Assembly (NCBI RefSeq): GCF_019443505.1
Contig: NZ_CP080377.1
Location: 6,200,001 to 6,264,000, forward strand
Origin: Janthinobacterium sp. PAMC25594
GTDB lineage: Bacteria; Pseudomonadota; Gammaproteobacteria; Burkholderiales; Burkholderiaceae_D
Reading direction: 5' to 3'
Length of the DNA stretch: 64,000 nucleotides
Positions 17,156 through 26,354 of the stretch are shown one piece after another. Below the pieces are notes generated by a model. That model made no database searches, was not told where the DNA came from, and worked only from the letters and a program-made list of their open reading frames with translations. Numbering within the stretch: position 1 is the first letter of the stretch; every line of letters begins with the position of its first letter. The position numbers and the translations under genes are program-made.

Positions 17156-17656
17156 TTAGCGGCTCTGCAGCACGTCGGTCGAGAGCGCCAGGGTTTCCTT
17201 GATTTCTTCCATCACCACATAGCTTTTCGATTGCGCGGCGCCCGGCAGCTGCAGCAGCATGTCGCCCAGCAGTTTGCGGTACTCGGCCATTTCATGGATG
17301 CGCGCCTTGATCAGGTAATCGAAGTCGCCCGATACCAGATGGCATTCCTGCACCTCGGGAATCTGCAGCACTTCGCGGCGGAATTGCTCGAAGGCGGACG
17401 CCGACTTTTGATTGAGAGTAATCTCTACAAAGACGAGCAGCTTGGCGCCCAGCGCGGCCGGGTTCACCTTGGCGTGGTAGCCCGTGATGACGCCGTCGCG
17501 CTCCATGCGCTTGACCCGCTCGATGCAGGGCGTGATCGACAGGCCCACCTGTTCGCCCAGGTCTTTCATCGAGATGCGGCCATCCTGCTGCAGGATGCGC
17601 AGGATGTGGCGGTCCAGCTTGTCGAGGCCACGTGCCGATTCTTTAAGGATTCTCAT
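17156..17656 (-). CDS. lrp: Lrp/AsnC family regulator
   Basis: 166-residue Lrp homologue, close in length to E. coli Lrp (164). The N-terminal winged helix is LDRHILRILQQDGRISMKDL ... GLSITPCIERVKRME, and a RAM ligand-binding domain fills residues 75-150. It is divergent from dadA, the alanine-degradation gene, so it is probably the alanine- or leucine-responsive regulator of dadA-alr. The 105-bp gap between them should hold the operators. The local symbol could also be dadR. Confidence 0.88.
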   Translation of the reverse strand: MRILKESARGLDKLDRHILRILQQDGRISMKDLGEQVGLSITPCIERVKRMERDGVITGYHAKVNPAALGAKLLVFVEITLNQKSASAFEQFRREVLQIPEVQECHLVSGDFDYLIKARIHEMAEYRKLLGDMLLQLPGAAQSKSYVVMEEIKETLALSTDVLQSR

Positions 17657-17761
17657 GATTTATTGCTGAATATCTCGATTTATACGTGAACAAATACTGG
17701 CTCTTTCCCAATATGATAGCGGTTAATCTGGCAATAGCCTAAAAAATATAATGAGGAAACT

Positions 17762-19051
17762 ATGCGTATCGTGATTCTGGGTAGCGGCGTCATCGGCGTC
17801 ACCAGTGCTTACTATCTGGCCAAGGCAGGACATGAGGTGACCGTCATCGACCGCCAGCCGGGCCCGGCACTGGAAACCAGCTTCGCGAATGCGGGGCAAA
17901 TCTCGCCCGGCTACGCTTCGCCATGGGCCGCGCCCGGCATTCCCCTGAAAGCCGTGAAGTGGATGATGCAGCGCCACGCGCCGCTGGCCATCTCGCTCGA
18001 CGGCAGCGCCGCCCAGCTGAAATGGATGTGGCAGATGTTGCGTAATTGCACACCGGAAGCGTATGCCGTGAACAAGGAACGCATGGTGCGTCTGGCCGAA
18101 TACAGCCGCGACTGCTTCAAGGTGCTGCGCGCCGAGGCCGGCATCACGTATGAAGGCCGCCAGCAAGGCACGATGCAATTGTTCCGCACTGAAAAACAAT
18201 ACAACGACGCCGCCAAGGATATCGAAGTGCTCAAGGATGCGGGCGTGCCGTACGAAGTGTTGCAGCGCAACGAGCTGTCGCGCGCCGAGCCGGCCCTGGA
18301 AGCGGTCAAGGGCAAGCTGTTCGGCGGCTTGCGCCTGCCCAACGATGAAACGGGCGATTGCCAGCTGTTTACCACGCGCCTGTCGGAAATGGCCGAGGCG
18401 CTGGGTGTGAAGTTCCGCTATGGCGTGTCCATCGATGCCTTGCTGACGCAGGGCGATGAAATCGCTGGCGTGCAATGCGGCGCGGAAGTCGTCAAGGCCG
18501 ATTCCTATGTGGTGGCCCTCGGTTCCTACTCGACGGGCTTCATGAAGCCATTGCTCGACATTCCCGTGTATCCATTGAAGGGCTATTCGATCACCGTGCC
18601 TATCGTCAATGCGGCCAAGGCGCCCGTGTCGACCATCCTCGATGAAACCTACAAGATCGCCGTGACGCGTTTCGACGACCGCATCCGCGTGGGCGGCATG
18701 GCGGAAATCGCCGGCTACAACCTGAACCTGAACCCGCGCCGCCGCGAAACCCTGGAAATGGTCGTCAACGACCTGTTCCCCGGCGGCGGCAACACGGCGG
18801 AAGCCACGTTCTGGACAGGTTTGCGCCCGATGACGCCGGACGGCACGCCGATCGTCGGCCGCACGCCGCTGCGCAACCTGTTCCTCAACACGGGCCACGG
18901 CACCCTGGGCTGGACCATGTCCTGCGGTTCGGCGCAATTGCTGGCCGACCTGATGTCGTCGAAACAGCCGGCGATTTTGGCCGACGACCTGTCCGTCAGC
19001 CGCTACAGCGGCGCGCAGCGCGGCGGCAAACTGCAATACGCGGGAGCCTGA
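17762..19051 (+). CDS. dadA: D-amino acid dehydrogenase small subunit
   Basis: 429-residue FAD enzyme of the DAO family that oxidises D-alanine to pyruvate and ammonia, passing electrons to the quinone pool at the inner membrane. The Rossmann motif [20 protein letters not shown] opens the protein and the C-terminal FAD motif ([14 protein letters not shown]) is intact. SD GAGG precedes the ATG. The next gene is an alanine racemase starting one base after the stop. With the divergent Lrp this forms the classic alanine catabolic unit. Confidence 0.95.
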   Translation: MRIVILGSGVIGVTSAYYLAKAGHEVTVIDRQPGPALETSFANAGQISPGYASPWAAPGIPLKAVKWMMQRHAPLAISLDGSAAQLKWMWQMLRNCTPEAYAVNKERMVRLAEYSRDCFKVLRAEAGITYEGRQQGTMQLFRTEKQYNDAAKDIEVLKDAGVPYEVLQRNELSRAEPALEAVKGKLFGGLRLPNDETGDCQLFTTRLSEMAEALGVKFRYGVSIDALLTQGDEIAGVQCGAEVVKADSYVVALGSYSTGFMKPLLDIPVYPLKGYSITVPIVNAAKAPVSTILDETYKIAVTRFDDRIRVGGMAEIAGYNLNLNPRRRETLEMVVNDLFPGGGNTAEATFWTGLRPMTPDGTPIVGRTPLRNLFLNTGHGTLGWTMSCGSAQLLADLMSSKQPAILADDLSVSRYSGAQRGGKLQYAGA

Positions 19052-19052
19052 G

Positions 19053-20174
19053 ATGGCGGCCAGCATGCCTGCCAAGGAACGTAGCGGCGCCATCCTGACG
19101 GTGGACCTCGATGCCGTGCGCGCCAACTACCGCTTGTTGCGCGACAAGGCGCACCCGGCCGCCTGTTCCGCCGTCGTCAAATCCGACGCGTATGGCCTGG
19201 GTGCCGCGCAAGTGGGCGCGGCCCTGTATGAAGAGGGTTGCCGCCATTTCTTCGTCGCCCACCTGGAAGAGGGCATCAGCCTGCGCCCGCACGTGGCGCC
19301 CGACGCGGCCATCTTCGTGCTGCACGGCCCGCCCGTCGATACGGAAGGCGAATTCACGGCCCATGGCCTGACGCCCGTGCTCAACAGCGAGCCGCAGGTG
19401 GCGGGCTGGCGCGCGCACGCCAAGGCATTGGGGAAAACCCTGGACGCCATCGTGCAGGTGGATACGGGCATGTCGCGCATGGGCCTGTCGCCGCAGGAAA
19501 TCGACGCCTGGCTGCTGGATGACCACTTTCTCGACGGCATCAAGGTGCGCTACATCATGAGCCACCTGGCGTGCGCCGACGAGCGCGCCAACCCGATGAA
19601 TGGCGAGCAGCTGGCCCGTTTCATCGCCATCCGCGCCCGTTTGCCGCAGTACCGCGCCAGCCTGGCCAATTCCTCGGGTATTTTCCTGTCGCCCGATTTT
19701 CACTTCGATCTGGTGCGTCCTGGTGCGGCCCTGTACGGCATCGGGCCGCAGGGCGGCGAGCCGAATCCGCTGCGCTCCGTGGTCCGGCTGCAAGGCAAGG
19801 TCATGCAGACGCGCACCATCGCCGCCGGCGACCATGTGGGCTACAGCCGCCGCTACACGGCCAGCGAGCCGCGCCAGGTGGCGACGATTTCCGTCGGCTA
19901 TGCCGATGGCTGGCTGCGCAGCATGAGCAACCAGGGCCTGGCCATCGTCGATGGCGTGAAAGTGCCGCAGATCGGCGCCATCTCGATGGATTCGATTACG
20001 CTGGACGTCAGCGCCATCGCACAGGAGCGCGTCGCGCCGGGTAGCCTGGTCGACCTGATCTGCGCCGAACACCCGGTCGACGCCGTGGCGGCCATGGCCA
20101 ATACCATCGGCTACGAGGTATTGACGAACCTGGGCGGGCGCTACTATCGCGAATACCGAGGCCTGGCACGCTAA
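19053..20174 (+). CDS. dadX: Catabolic alanine racemase
   Basis: 373-residue PLP enzyme (fold type III) interconverting L- and D-alanine. The PLP lysine is K43 (AVVKSDAYGLG) and the catalytic tyrosine is Y264 (HVGYSRRY). One base separates it from dadA, so the pair converts L-alanine to D-alanine and then to pyruvate. The linkage to dadA marks it as the catabolic (DadX) rather than the housekeeping (Alr) enzyme, though sequence alone cannot exclude a dual role. A terminator follows at 20207. Confidence 0.94.
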   Translation: MAASMPAKERSGAILTVDLDAVRANYRLLRDKAHPAACSAVVKSDAYGLGAAQVGAALYEEGCRHFFVAHLEEGISLRPHVAPDAAIFVLHGPPVDTEGEFTAHGLTPVLNSEPQVAGWRAHAKALGKTLDAIVQVDTGMSRMGLSPQEIDAWLLDDHFLDGIKVRYIMSHLACADERANPMNGEQLARFIAIRARLPQYRASLANSSGIFLSPDFHFDLVRPGAALYGIGPQGGEPNPLRSVVRLQGKVMQTRTIAAGDHVGYSRRYTASEPRQVATISVGYADGWLRSMSNQGLAIVDGVKVPQIGAISMDSITLDVSAIAQERVAPGSLVDLICAEHPVDAVAAMANTIGYEVLTNLGGRYYREYRGLAR

Positions 20175-20206
20175 GCAGCGCGAAAGCGATGATTGTGTGG
20201 CAAGAT

Positions 20207-20239
20207 AGCCCTGACGTGCATCGCACCTCAGGGCTTTTT
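20207..20239 (+). terminator. Intrinsic terminator after dadA-dadX
   Basis: Perfect 8-bp stem AGCCCTGA / TCAGGGCT (20207-20214 and 20228-20235), 13-nt loop and a T-tract. It ends 24 bases before the FMN reductase gene. Confidence 0.85.
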
Positions 20240-20262
20240 CTTAACCATCATCGGGGATTTTC

Positions 20263-20820
20263 ATGAGCCAATATCAAGTCGCAATCATCGTCGGCAGCCT
20301 GCGCAAGGATTCCTTCAACCGCAAGCTGGCCGACGCCATCGTCAAGCTGGCGCCGCCCGAGTTTTCTTTTAAGCATATCGACATCGGTGACTTGCCGCTG
20401 TACAACCAGGATGACGATGGCGCGCAGGCGGAGCAGGTGCTGCGCCTCAAATCGGACATTTCCACATCGCAAGCCTTGCTCTTTCTCACTCCCGAATACA
20501 ACCGCTCGATCCCCGGCGTGCTGAAAAACGCCCTCGATCACGGCTCGCGTCCGTATGGCCAGAGCGTGTGGGGCGGCAAGCCGGGCGCCGTGCTGGGCGT
20601 GTCCGTCGGTGCCACGGGCACGGCGCTGGCGCAGCAGCATTTGCGCAATGTGCTCGCTTACCTGGACGTGCCACTGCTGGGCCAGCCAGAGATGTTTATC
20701 CAGGCCAAGGATGGCCTGTTCGACGAGCATGGCGGCATCGGTCCGGCCAGCCTCGGTTTCTTCCAGGGCTGGATGCAGCGCTACGCGGACTGGGTACGCA
20801 AGCACGCCGTGCATGCCTGA
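20263..20820 (+). CDS. NADPH-dependent FMN reductase (ChrR/YieF-like)
   Basis: 185-residue flavodoxin-fold reductase. The FMN phosphate loop is GSLRKDSFNRKLAD and the second flavin motif is TPEYNRSIPGVLKNALD, both at the usual places. Relatives reduce quinones, azo dyes or chromate by two electrons and guard against redox cycling. A terminator upstream separates it from dadX, so it has its own promoter. The substrate is not evident. Confidence 0.88.
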   Translation: MSQYQVAIIVGSLRKDSFNRKLADAIVKLAPPEFSFKHIDIGDLPLYNQDDDGAQAEQVLRLKSDISTSQALLFLTPEYNRSIPGVLKNALDHGSRPYGQSVWGGKPGAVLGVSVGATGTALAQQHLRNVLAYLDVPLLGQPEMFIQAKDGLFDEHGGIGPASLGFFQGWMQRYADWVRKHAVHA

Positions 20821-20947
20821 ATGGCCCAGGCTTGTCGGACGGGGACAACTGGGGCAATAAACCGTTGTTCATGGCACTTTGTTGCTGTATGGACATGTAT
20901 AATGGGCTTTTTTTTCAGGCGCAATCCTACGCTGCCCCGTCTCTTCC

Positions 20948-22540
20948 ATGCCGCTTCAACCTGTGGCGCAACCTCTGTTGCGCATCAATCTGCGCCGTCT
21001 GATCGTGCTGGTGGCGTTTGCCAGCGCCGTGCTCTCCCTGGGTAACAGCTTTTATGCCACGTATCAGGTGCAGCGCCAGTTGCTGATCGATACGACCCTG
21101 GAGGCGAACTACGCGTATGCGCTGAAGCTGGCCAGCAGCACGGAAAACTTCCTGCTGGCGGCGCGCCAGCAACTGGCCTACAGCGCCGGCCAGTTGCCCC
21201 GGCATTTTGCCGACCCGGCCGCCCTCAAGATGGAAGCTGAACGCTTGCGCGGGCAGACCAACAGCTTCAATTCCGTCCTGATCGTCGATGCGCAGGGCAA
21301 GGTGCTGGGCGTGTCGCCCGAGACGCTGGCCCTGCAGAACAGCCAGCTGGTCTCGGAAGGGGCGCGCCTGGCGCTGCGCGAACGCCGCCCGCTGATCACC
21401 CGGCCGTATATGTCGTCGGTGGGCAACCTGGTGGTCTTCATTTCCCATCCCGTGTTCGATCACGGCGGACGCTATCTGGGCTATGTGGGCGGGTCGATTT
21501 ACCTGAAGCAGAAAAACATCCTGTTCACCTTGCTGGGACAGCATTACTACCGCGATGGTTCGTATCTCTATGTGGTCGACCAGAGCCGGCGCCTGCTGTA
21601 CCACCCCGATCCTTCGCGGGTCGGCGAAGTGGCCGGCAAGAATACCGTGATCGACGCCATCCTGCGCCAGGAAAGCGGCAGCGGGAGCACCGTCAACAGC
21701 CGGGGCACGGACATGCTGGCCGGCTATGCCGTGCTGCCGTCAACGGGCTGGGGCATCGTGGCCCAGCGGCCCACGGCCGCCACTTTGGCGCCGCTGAACC
21801 AGCTGATGCTCAACACCTTGTGGTATTCCTTGCCCATTGCCTTGCTCAGCCTGCCGTTCATCTGGTGGCTGGCGCGCCTCATTTCACGGCCCCTGGTGCA
21901 GCTGGCCGAAAGCGCCAGCCGCATGGACGCGCCCGGCATGTCCGAGCGCATCGGCGGCATCCGCGCCTGGTATCTGGAAGCGGCGCAGATCAAGCGCGCC
22001 TTGCTGGTGGGAATGTCCTTGCTGCAGAAAAAGATCGGCAAGCTGAAATTCGACGTGCAGACGGACCCGCTGACGGGCCTGTCGAACCGGCGCGGCATGG
22101 CGGCGGCGCTGGATGCCTGGCAGGCGCAGGCGCGGCCGTTTTCCGTCATCGCCATCGACATCGACCATTTCAAGCAAGTCAACGACCAGTGGGGCCATGC
22201 GGTGGGCGATGAAGTCATCCTGCACCTGGCGCAACTGATGCGCGCCTGCTCGCGCGATGCCGACGTGCTGTGCCGCAATGGCGGCGATGAATTCATCATG
22301 CTGCTGCCCGAGGCCGACCTCGACGTGGCGCTGCAGGTGGCCGAGCGCCTGCGCGCCCGGGTGGCCGCCGCCAAGATCCCCGGCGCCGGTCCCGTCACGG
22401 TGTCGCTGGGCGTCGTGTCGTCGGAACAGGGGGCGGGCAAGGTGCTCGGTGCGGACGCCGTGCTGCTGGCGGCCGACGCGGCCCTGTACGTGGCCAAGGA
22501 AAATGGACGCAACCGCGTGGGCCTCGCCGAGCCTGTCTGA
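20948..22540 (+). CDS. Membrane diguanylate cyclase with dCache sensor and GGDEF
   Basis: 530 residues. One membrane helix (about 18-38), a periplasmic dCache-type sensor (about 40-280, with SVLIVDAQGKVLG and YLYVVDQSRRLLYHP), a second helix (about 292-312), a HAMP-like linker and a GGDEF domain (about 365-525). The active-site loop is RNGGDEF and the inhibitory I-site RDAD lies exactly five residues before it, so it should make c-di-GMP and be product-inhibited. No EAL domain. The ligand of the Cache domain is unknown. No clear SD is visible. Confidence 0.88.
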   Translation: MPLQPVAQPLLRINLRRLIVLVAFASAVLSLGNSFYATYQVQRQLLIDTTLEANYAYALKLASSTENFLLAARQQLAYSAGQLPRHFADPAALKMEAERLRGQTNSFNSVLIVDAQGKVLGVSPETLALQNSQLVSEGARLALRERRPLITRPYMSSVGNLVVFISHPVFDHGGRYLGYVGGSIYLKQKNILFTLLGQHYYRDGSYLYVVDQSRRLLYHPDPSRVGEVAGKNTVIDAILRQESGSGSTVNSRGTDMLAGYAVLPSTGWGIVAQRPTAATLAPLNQLMLNTLWYSLPIALLSLPFIWWLARLISRPLVQLAESASRMDAPGMSERIGGIRAWYLEAAQIKRALLVGMSLLQKKIGKLKFDVQTDPLTGLSNRRGMAAALDAWQAQARPFSVIAIDIDHFKQVNDQWGHAVGDEVILHLAQLMRACSRDADVLCRNGGDEFIMLLPEADLDVALQVAERLRARVAAAKIPGAGPVTVSLGVVSSEQGAGKVLGADAVLLAADAALYVAKENGRNRVGLAEPV

Positions 22541-22694
22541 GGCGTTTTTGCGCCGGATCAGATTGACCTTGTCATTCGGCAAACGTCAAACTGATCCTAT
22601 GTTTTCTCCGATTTCTGAGTCTGTTATGTTTTGCCCGTAAAGCCTAGATTGGAGGCCTGGGTAAAACAGACGTCACACGTCGGGAAGGCAACAC

Positions 22695-24110
22695 ATGTTA
22701 GGGCTTACTGCATTGGAACTGGCGCGCGTCCAGTTCGGCTTCACCATCTCGTTCCACATCATTTTTCCTGCCATCACCATCGGCCTGGCCAGCTACCTGA
22801 CGGTGCTGGAGGCGGCGTGGCTGCGCACGCAGGATGGCGTGTACCGCGACCTGTACCACTTCTGGTCGAAGATTTTCGCCGTCAATTTCGGCATGGGCGT
22901 CGTTTCCGGCCTCGTCATGGCTTACCAGTTCGGCACCAACTGGAGTTTCTTTTCCGATTACGCGGGCAGCATCACGGGCCCGCTGCTGGCCTATGAAGTG
23001 CTGACGGCCTTCTTCCTGGAAGCGGGCTTCCTCGGCGTGATGCTGTTCGGCTGGCACCGCGTGGGGCCAGGCTTGCACATGTTCGCCACGGCCATGGTGG
23101 CGCTGGGCACCTTGATCTCGGCCACCTGGATCATCGCCTCGAACAGCTGGATGCAGACGCCGCAGGGCCATGCCATCATCGACGGGCGCATCGTGCCCGT
23201 CGACTGGCTGGCCGTCATCTTCAACCCATCGTTCCCGTATCGGCTGCTGCACATGAGCGTGGCCGCCTTTCTCGCCACGGCCTTGCTGGTGGTGGCGTCG
23301 GCCGCCTGGCATTTGCTGCGCGGTAATGACAATGCGGCCATCCGCAAGATGATGACGATGGGCTTGTCGATGCTGCTGATCGTCGCGCCCATCCAGGCCG
23401 TGATCGGCGACCTGCACGGCTTGAACACGCTGGAGCACCAGCCGGCGAAGATCGCCGCCATGGAAGGCCACTGGGAAAACACCGGCAACGAGGGCACGCC
23501 GCTGATCCTGTTCGGCTGGCCCGACATGGCGCGCGAGGAAACTCTGTACAAGGTGGAAATCCCCCGCCTGGGTGGCCTGATCCTCGCGCACGACTGGAAT
23601 GGCACGATCCCCGCGCTGAAGGATTTCGCTCCGCGCGACCGGCCCCCTTCCGCCGTCGTGTTCTGGTCGTTTCGCCTGATGGCGGGCCTGGGCATGCTGA
23701 TGATCGCGCTGGGCATCTGGAGTGCGTGGCTGCGCTGGCGCGGCACCCTGTGGCGCTCGCGCCTCTTCCTGCGCTGCGCCCTGTGGATGGGGCCCAGCGG
23801 GCTGGTGGCCATGCTGGCCGGCTGGTACACGACGGAGATCGGCCGTCAGCCGTGGACCGTGTACGGCTTGCTGCGCACGCAAGACGCCGTCTCGGCGCAC
23901 GGCGCCACGCAACTGGGCATCACCCTGCTGCTGTTCATCGTCATTTATTTTGCCGTCTTCGGCACGGGCATCGGCTACCTGCTGCGCCTGATCCGCGTGG
24001 GGCCGCAGCCGCATGAGGGCGAGCGCGTCGAGCACGGCGGACCGGGCCAGGAGCGTACACCCGCTCGGCCACTGTCTGCGGCACAAGGAGGACATTCGCA
24101 TGGGCATTGA
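22695..24110 (+). CDS. cydA: Cytochrome bd-type quinol oxidase subunit I (CioA-like)
   Basis: 471-residue membrane protein carrying the haems of a bd oxidase. The axial histidine for the high-spin haem is in FTISFHIIFP near residue 20, the second is in PYRLLHMSVAAF, and the quinol-side motif GWYTTEIGRQPW is intact. The Q-loop is short, as in the cyanide-insensitive CioA class. The C-terminal His-Gly-rich tail (GGHSHGH) is unusual and could bind metal. The tail overlaps the cydB start by 11 bases. The oxidase reduces oxygen with high affinity. Confidence 0.93.
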   Translation: MLGLTALELARVQFGFTISFHIIFPAITIGLASYLTVLEAAWLRTQDGVYRDLYHFWSKIFAVNFGMGVVSGLVMAYQFGTNWSFFSDYAGSITGPLLAYEVLTAFFLEAGFLGVMLFGWHRVGPGLHMFATAMVALGTLISATWIIASNSWMQTPQGHAIIDGRIVPVDWLAVIFNPSFPYRLLHMSVAAFLATALLVVASAAWHLLRGNDNAAIRKMMTMGLSMLLIVAPIQAVIGDLHGLNTLEHQPAKIAAMEGHWENTGNEGTPLILFGWPDMAREETLYKVEIPRLGGLILAHDWNGTIPALKDFAPRDRPPSAVVFWSFRLMAGLGMLMIALGIWSAWLRWRGTLWRSRLFLRCALWMGPSGLVAMLAGWYTTEIGRQPWTVYGLLRTQDAVSAHGATQLGITLLLFIVIYFAVFGTGIGYLLRLIRVGPQPHEGERVEHGGPGQERTPARPLSAAQGGHSHGH

Positions 24111-25107
24111 TCTGCCACTACTGTGGGCCATTATTATCCTGTTCAGCATCATGATGTATGTGGTGATGGATGGCTTCGACCTGGGCATCGGCATCCTGTA
24201 CCCGTTTTTCCGGGAGAAGAGCGAGCGCGACGTGATGATGAATACGGTCGCGCCCGTCTGGGATGGCAATGAAACCTGGCTGGTGCTGGGCGGTGCGGGC
24301 ATGCTGGCGGCCTTTCCGCTCGCCTATTCCGTGGTGCTCAGCGCCTGCTACCTGCCGCTCAGCTTCATGCTGATGGGCCTGATCTTCCGCGGCGTGGCCT
24401 TCGAGTTCCGCTTCAAGGCGCGCGAGCATGAGCGCCATGTGTGGGACAAGGCGTTTATCGGCGGCTCGGTGGCGGCCGCCTTTTTCCAGGGCGTGACCCT
24501 GGGCGCCTACATCCAGGGCATGCCGGTGGTGAATCGCAGCTATGCGGGCGGCGCGCTGGACTGGCTCACGCCGTTCTCGCTGTTCACGGGTGTGGGGCTG
24601 GTGGTGGCGTATGCCTTGCTGGGCAGCACCTGGCTGATCATGAAGACGGACGGCGGCCTGCAGGCGCGCGCGGGACGCATCACGCGCACGCTCGTGTGGC
24701 TGCTGCTGGGCGTGATCGCCATCATCAGCGTCTGGACGCCCCTGGTCGATCCGGCCATCGCCGCGCGCTGGTTTGCGCTGCCGCAACTGTTCTGCTTCCT
24801 GCCCGTGCCGCTGCTGGTGGCGGGCGTGGGCTGGCTGTTGCTGCGCTCCCTGCGGCGCGGGCGGCAGACGGCGCCTTTCCTGTGCACCCTGGCCCTGGTC
24901 TTCCTCGGCTACACGGGCCTGGGCATCAGCGTGTGGCCCAACATCATCCCGCCGTCGGTATCGATCTGGGAGGCGTCGTCGCCACCGCAAAGCCAGGGTT
25001 TTACCCTGGTGGGGGCGCTGTTCATCATCCCCATCATCCTGATGTATACGGTGTGGTCATATTATGTGTTTCGTGGCAAAGTCCACCCGGAAGATGGGTA
25101 TCACTGA
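24100..25107 (+). CDS. cydB: Cytochrome bd-type quinol oxidase subunit II (CioB-like)
   Basis: 335-residue membrane protein opening with MGIDLPLLWAIIILFSIMM and the family motif MDGFDLGIGILYPF, then NTVAPVWDGNETWLVLGGAG. The start at 24100 is fixed by AAGGAGGA at 24085-24092; the longer in-frame ORF lies within cydA. It ends in an ATGA-type overlap with the next small gene. It is the structural partner of CydA. Confidence 0.93.
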   Translation: MGIDLPLLWAIIILFSIMMYVVMDGFDLGIGILYPFFREKSERDVMMNTVAPVWDGNETWLVLGGAGMLAAFPLAYSVVLSACYLPLSFMLMGLIFRGVAFEFRFKAREHERHVWDKAFIGGSVAAAFFQGVTLGAYIQGMPVVNRSYAGGALDWLTPFSLFTGVGLVVAYALLGSTWLIMKTDGGLQARAGRITRTLVWLLLGVIAIISVWTPLVDPAIAARWFALPQLFCFLPVPLLVAGVGWLLLRSLRRGRQTAPFLCTLALVFLGYTGLGISVWPNIIPPSVSIWEASSPPQSQGFTLVGALFIIPIILMYTVWSYYVFRGKVHPEDGYH

Positions 25108-25250
25108 TGAAACAATTTGAACAGGTACAACAATCATGGCGGAAACGACTGGCATGGCTGGCCGGCATCTGGCTGGCCAGCGTGGCCACCCTGGGCCTGG
25201 CCGCGTGGGTGATGCGCCTGCTGATGCGGGCGGCGGGGATGGGCAGCTGA
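25107..25250 (+). CDS. DUF2474 small membrane subunit of the bd oxidase
   Basis: 47-residue protein (MKQFEQVQQSWRKRLAW...) with a charged N-terminus and one membrane helix (WLAGIWLASVATLGLAAWV). DUF2474 proteins sit at the end of cio operons and are the counterpart of CydX, a small subunit that stabilises the oxidase. Its ATG overlaps the cydB stop and its own stop overlaps the next gene, so it is translationally coupled on both sides. It is easily missed because of its size. Confidence 0.8.
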   Translation: MKQFEQVQQSWRKRLAWLAGIWLASVATLGLAAWVMRLLMRAAGMGS

Positions 25251-25789
25251 TGGCGCAGGTATCGCAGGTATCGGGCATCCGCTGCGAGGTCGGTGGCCAA
25301 CGGCACCCGCTGGCCTTCCTCGGCTGCCGCGAACTCAACTATGGCCAGCACAGCGCGCTGCCGCTGCACCCGTTCCGCCTGAGCGTGCCGGAAGCGGCGC
25401 TGGCGGGCCTGCTCGACGAACCGTTCAACAGTTTTATCCAGACTTGCCGCGAAGACGACTTGCAGGACGAGGAAAGCGACTTGCCCGAACTCAAGGAAGC
25501 GGGCTACCCCGACATCACGGCCATGCTGGCGGGGCGCCGGCCGCTGCTGGTCGACATGTTGGTCGACTTCATGATCGGCGACCTGCTGGCCGCCATCGGG
25601 CGCGCCAGCGGCTACCTGCCACCGCGCGCGCGCCATTGGGGCGACGTCGAGGCGGCCGATGGCCGCGCGTATTTCACCATCAATGAAGTGCGGAAAGTGA
25701 CTTTTGCCGATGGCCAGGCCCTGTTCGAAGGGCAGGGATATTATGGCGCGTACGTCATCTGGCTGACGCACGGCTACGTGCGCAAATAG
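25250..25789 (+). CDS. Hypothetical protein coupled to the bd oxidase genes
   Basis: 179-residue soluble protein (MAQVSQVSGIRCEVGGQRHP...). There is no signal peptide or membrane segment. It has a run of acidic residues (DDLQDEESDLPELKEAG) and a C-terminus ending in YGAYVIWLTHGYVRK. I do not recognise the family. It starts at 25250 by TGATG overlap with the DUF2474 gene; a longer frame begins at 25136 inside that gene and is rejected. Cotranscription with cydAB is likely but a role in the oxidase is not shown. Confidence 0.6.
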   Translation: MAQVSQVSGIRCEVGGQRHPLAFLGCRELNYGQHSALPLHPFRLSVPEAALAGLLDEPFNSFIQTCREDDLQDEESDLPELKEAGYPDITAMLAGRRPLLVDMLVDFMIGDLLAAIGRASGYLPPRARHWGDVEAADGRAYFTINEVRKVTFADGQALFEGQGYYGAYVIWLTHGYVRK

Positions 25790-25793
25790 GGGC

Positions 25794-25824
25794 TTGACCT
25801 TCCTCATGTGGGAAGGTTTATAGT
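25794..25824 (+). promoter_or_regulatory. CueR/MerR-type copper promoter
   Basis: A -35 TTGACC (25794-25799) and a -10 TATAGT (25819-25824) are 19 bp apart, the overlong spacing that MerR-family activators correct. Between them lies a perfect dyad ACCTTCC-N7-GGAAGGT (25797-25803, 25811-25817), which matches the CueR/CopR operator. The start codon of the first gene is at 25831, only six bases after the -10. No cueR gene is in the window. Confidence 0.9.
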
Positions 25825-25830
25825 TGTGCC

Positions 25831-26241
25831 ATGAACCGCGCCTTTTTCCGCTCACTCGCCCGCTCGCTGCTCTGGCTGCTGGCCGTCTCGCTGCCCTTGC
25901 AGGGCTTTGCGTCGGCCATGCGCAGCTGCTGCGTGGACGAGCTGGCGGCAGCGGTCACCGTTGTGGCAGCGCAGGCGCCCCAGTGCCATGACATGGCCGA
26001 CATGCGGATGCAGGAGCAGCCGATGACCATGGCCATGGACGATGGCGGCGCCACCCAGCATGGTCACGATTGCAGCAACCATGGCGCATGTACCGTGGGC
26101 GCCACGGCGCCGCCCGGCATGCCCGCCTTGCACGCCTTGACCCTGCGCGCGCCGCCTCCGGCGCTGGCGCCCGACTCCCTGTTCGCCGGGCATATCCCGC
26201 CTGGTCCCGAACGTCCCCCGAGAAGCACGCACTCCGCCTGA
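25831..26241 (+). CDS. Periplasmic Cys/His/Met-rich copper operon protein
   Basis: 136-residue protein with a signal peptide (RSLLWLLAVSLPLQGFASA). The mature part begins with a CC pair (MRSCCVDE), then many His, Met and Cys residues (CHDMADMRMQEQPM, HGHDCSNHGAC) and a proline-rich tail. It is the first gene behind the CueR promoter. The composition suggests Cu(I) or Cu(II) binding in the periplasm. No known fold is recognised. No SD can exist if the transcript starts where the promoter predicts. Confidence 0.7.
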   Translation: MNRAFFRSLARSLLWLLAVSLPLQGFASAMRSCCVDELAAAVTVVAAQAPQCHDMADMRMQEQPMTMAMDDGGATQHGHDCSNHGACTVGATAPPGMPALHALTLRAPPPALAPDSLFAGHIPPGPERPPRSTHSA

Positions 26242-26354
26242 CCGCCCGTTGAACCTGGCGGTGCGGCCGTCGCACGTCCTTGCACGTTGCAGCGGCCGCG
26301 CCAGCGTTCCAGTCGCGCACCTGCCGCGCTATCCCCTGTCAATCAAGGAATACC

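Noticed and set aside
17747..17752. TATAAT just before dadA as its -10
   Set aside because: It would start transcription at or past the SD, leaving the visible SD unused; more likely chance AT-richness.
22563..22589. TTGAC...GTCAA as an FNR/ANR site for the bd oxidase
   Set aside because: The half-site spacing (17 bases) does not fit the FNR consensus; no better match was found.
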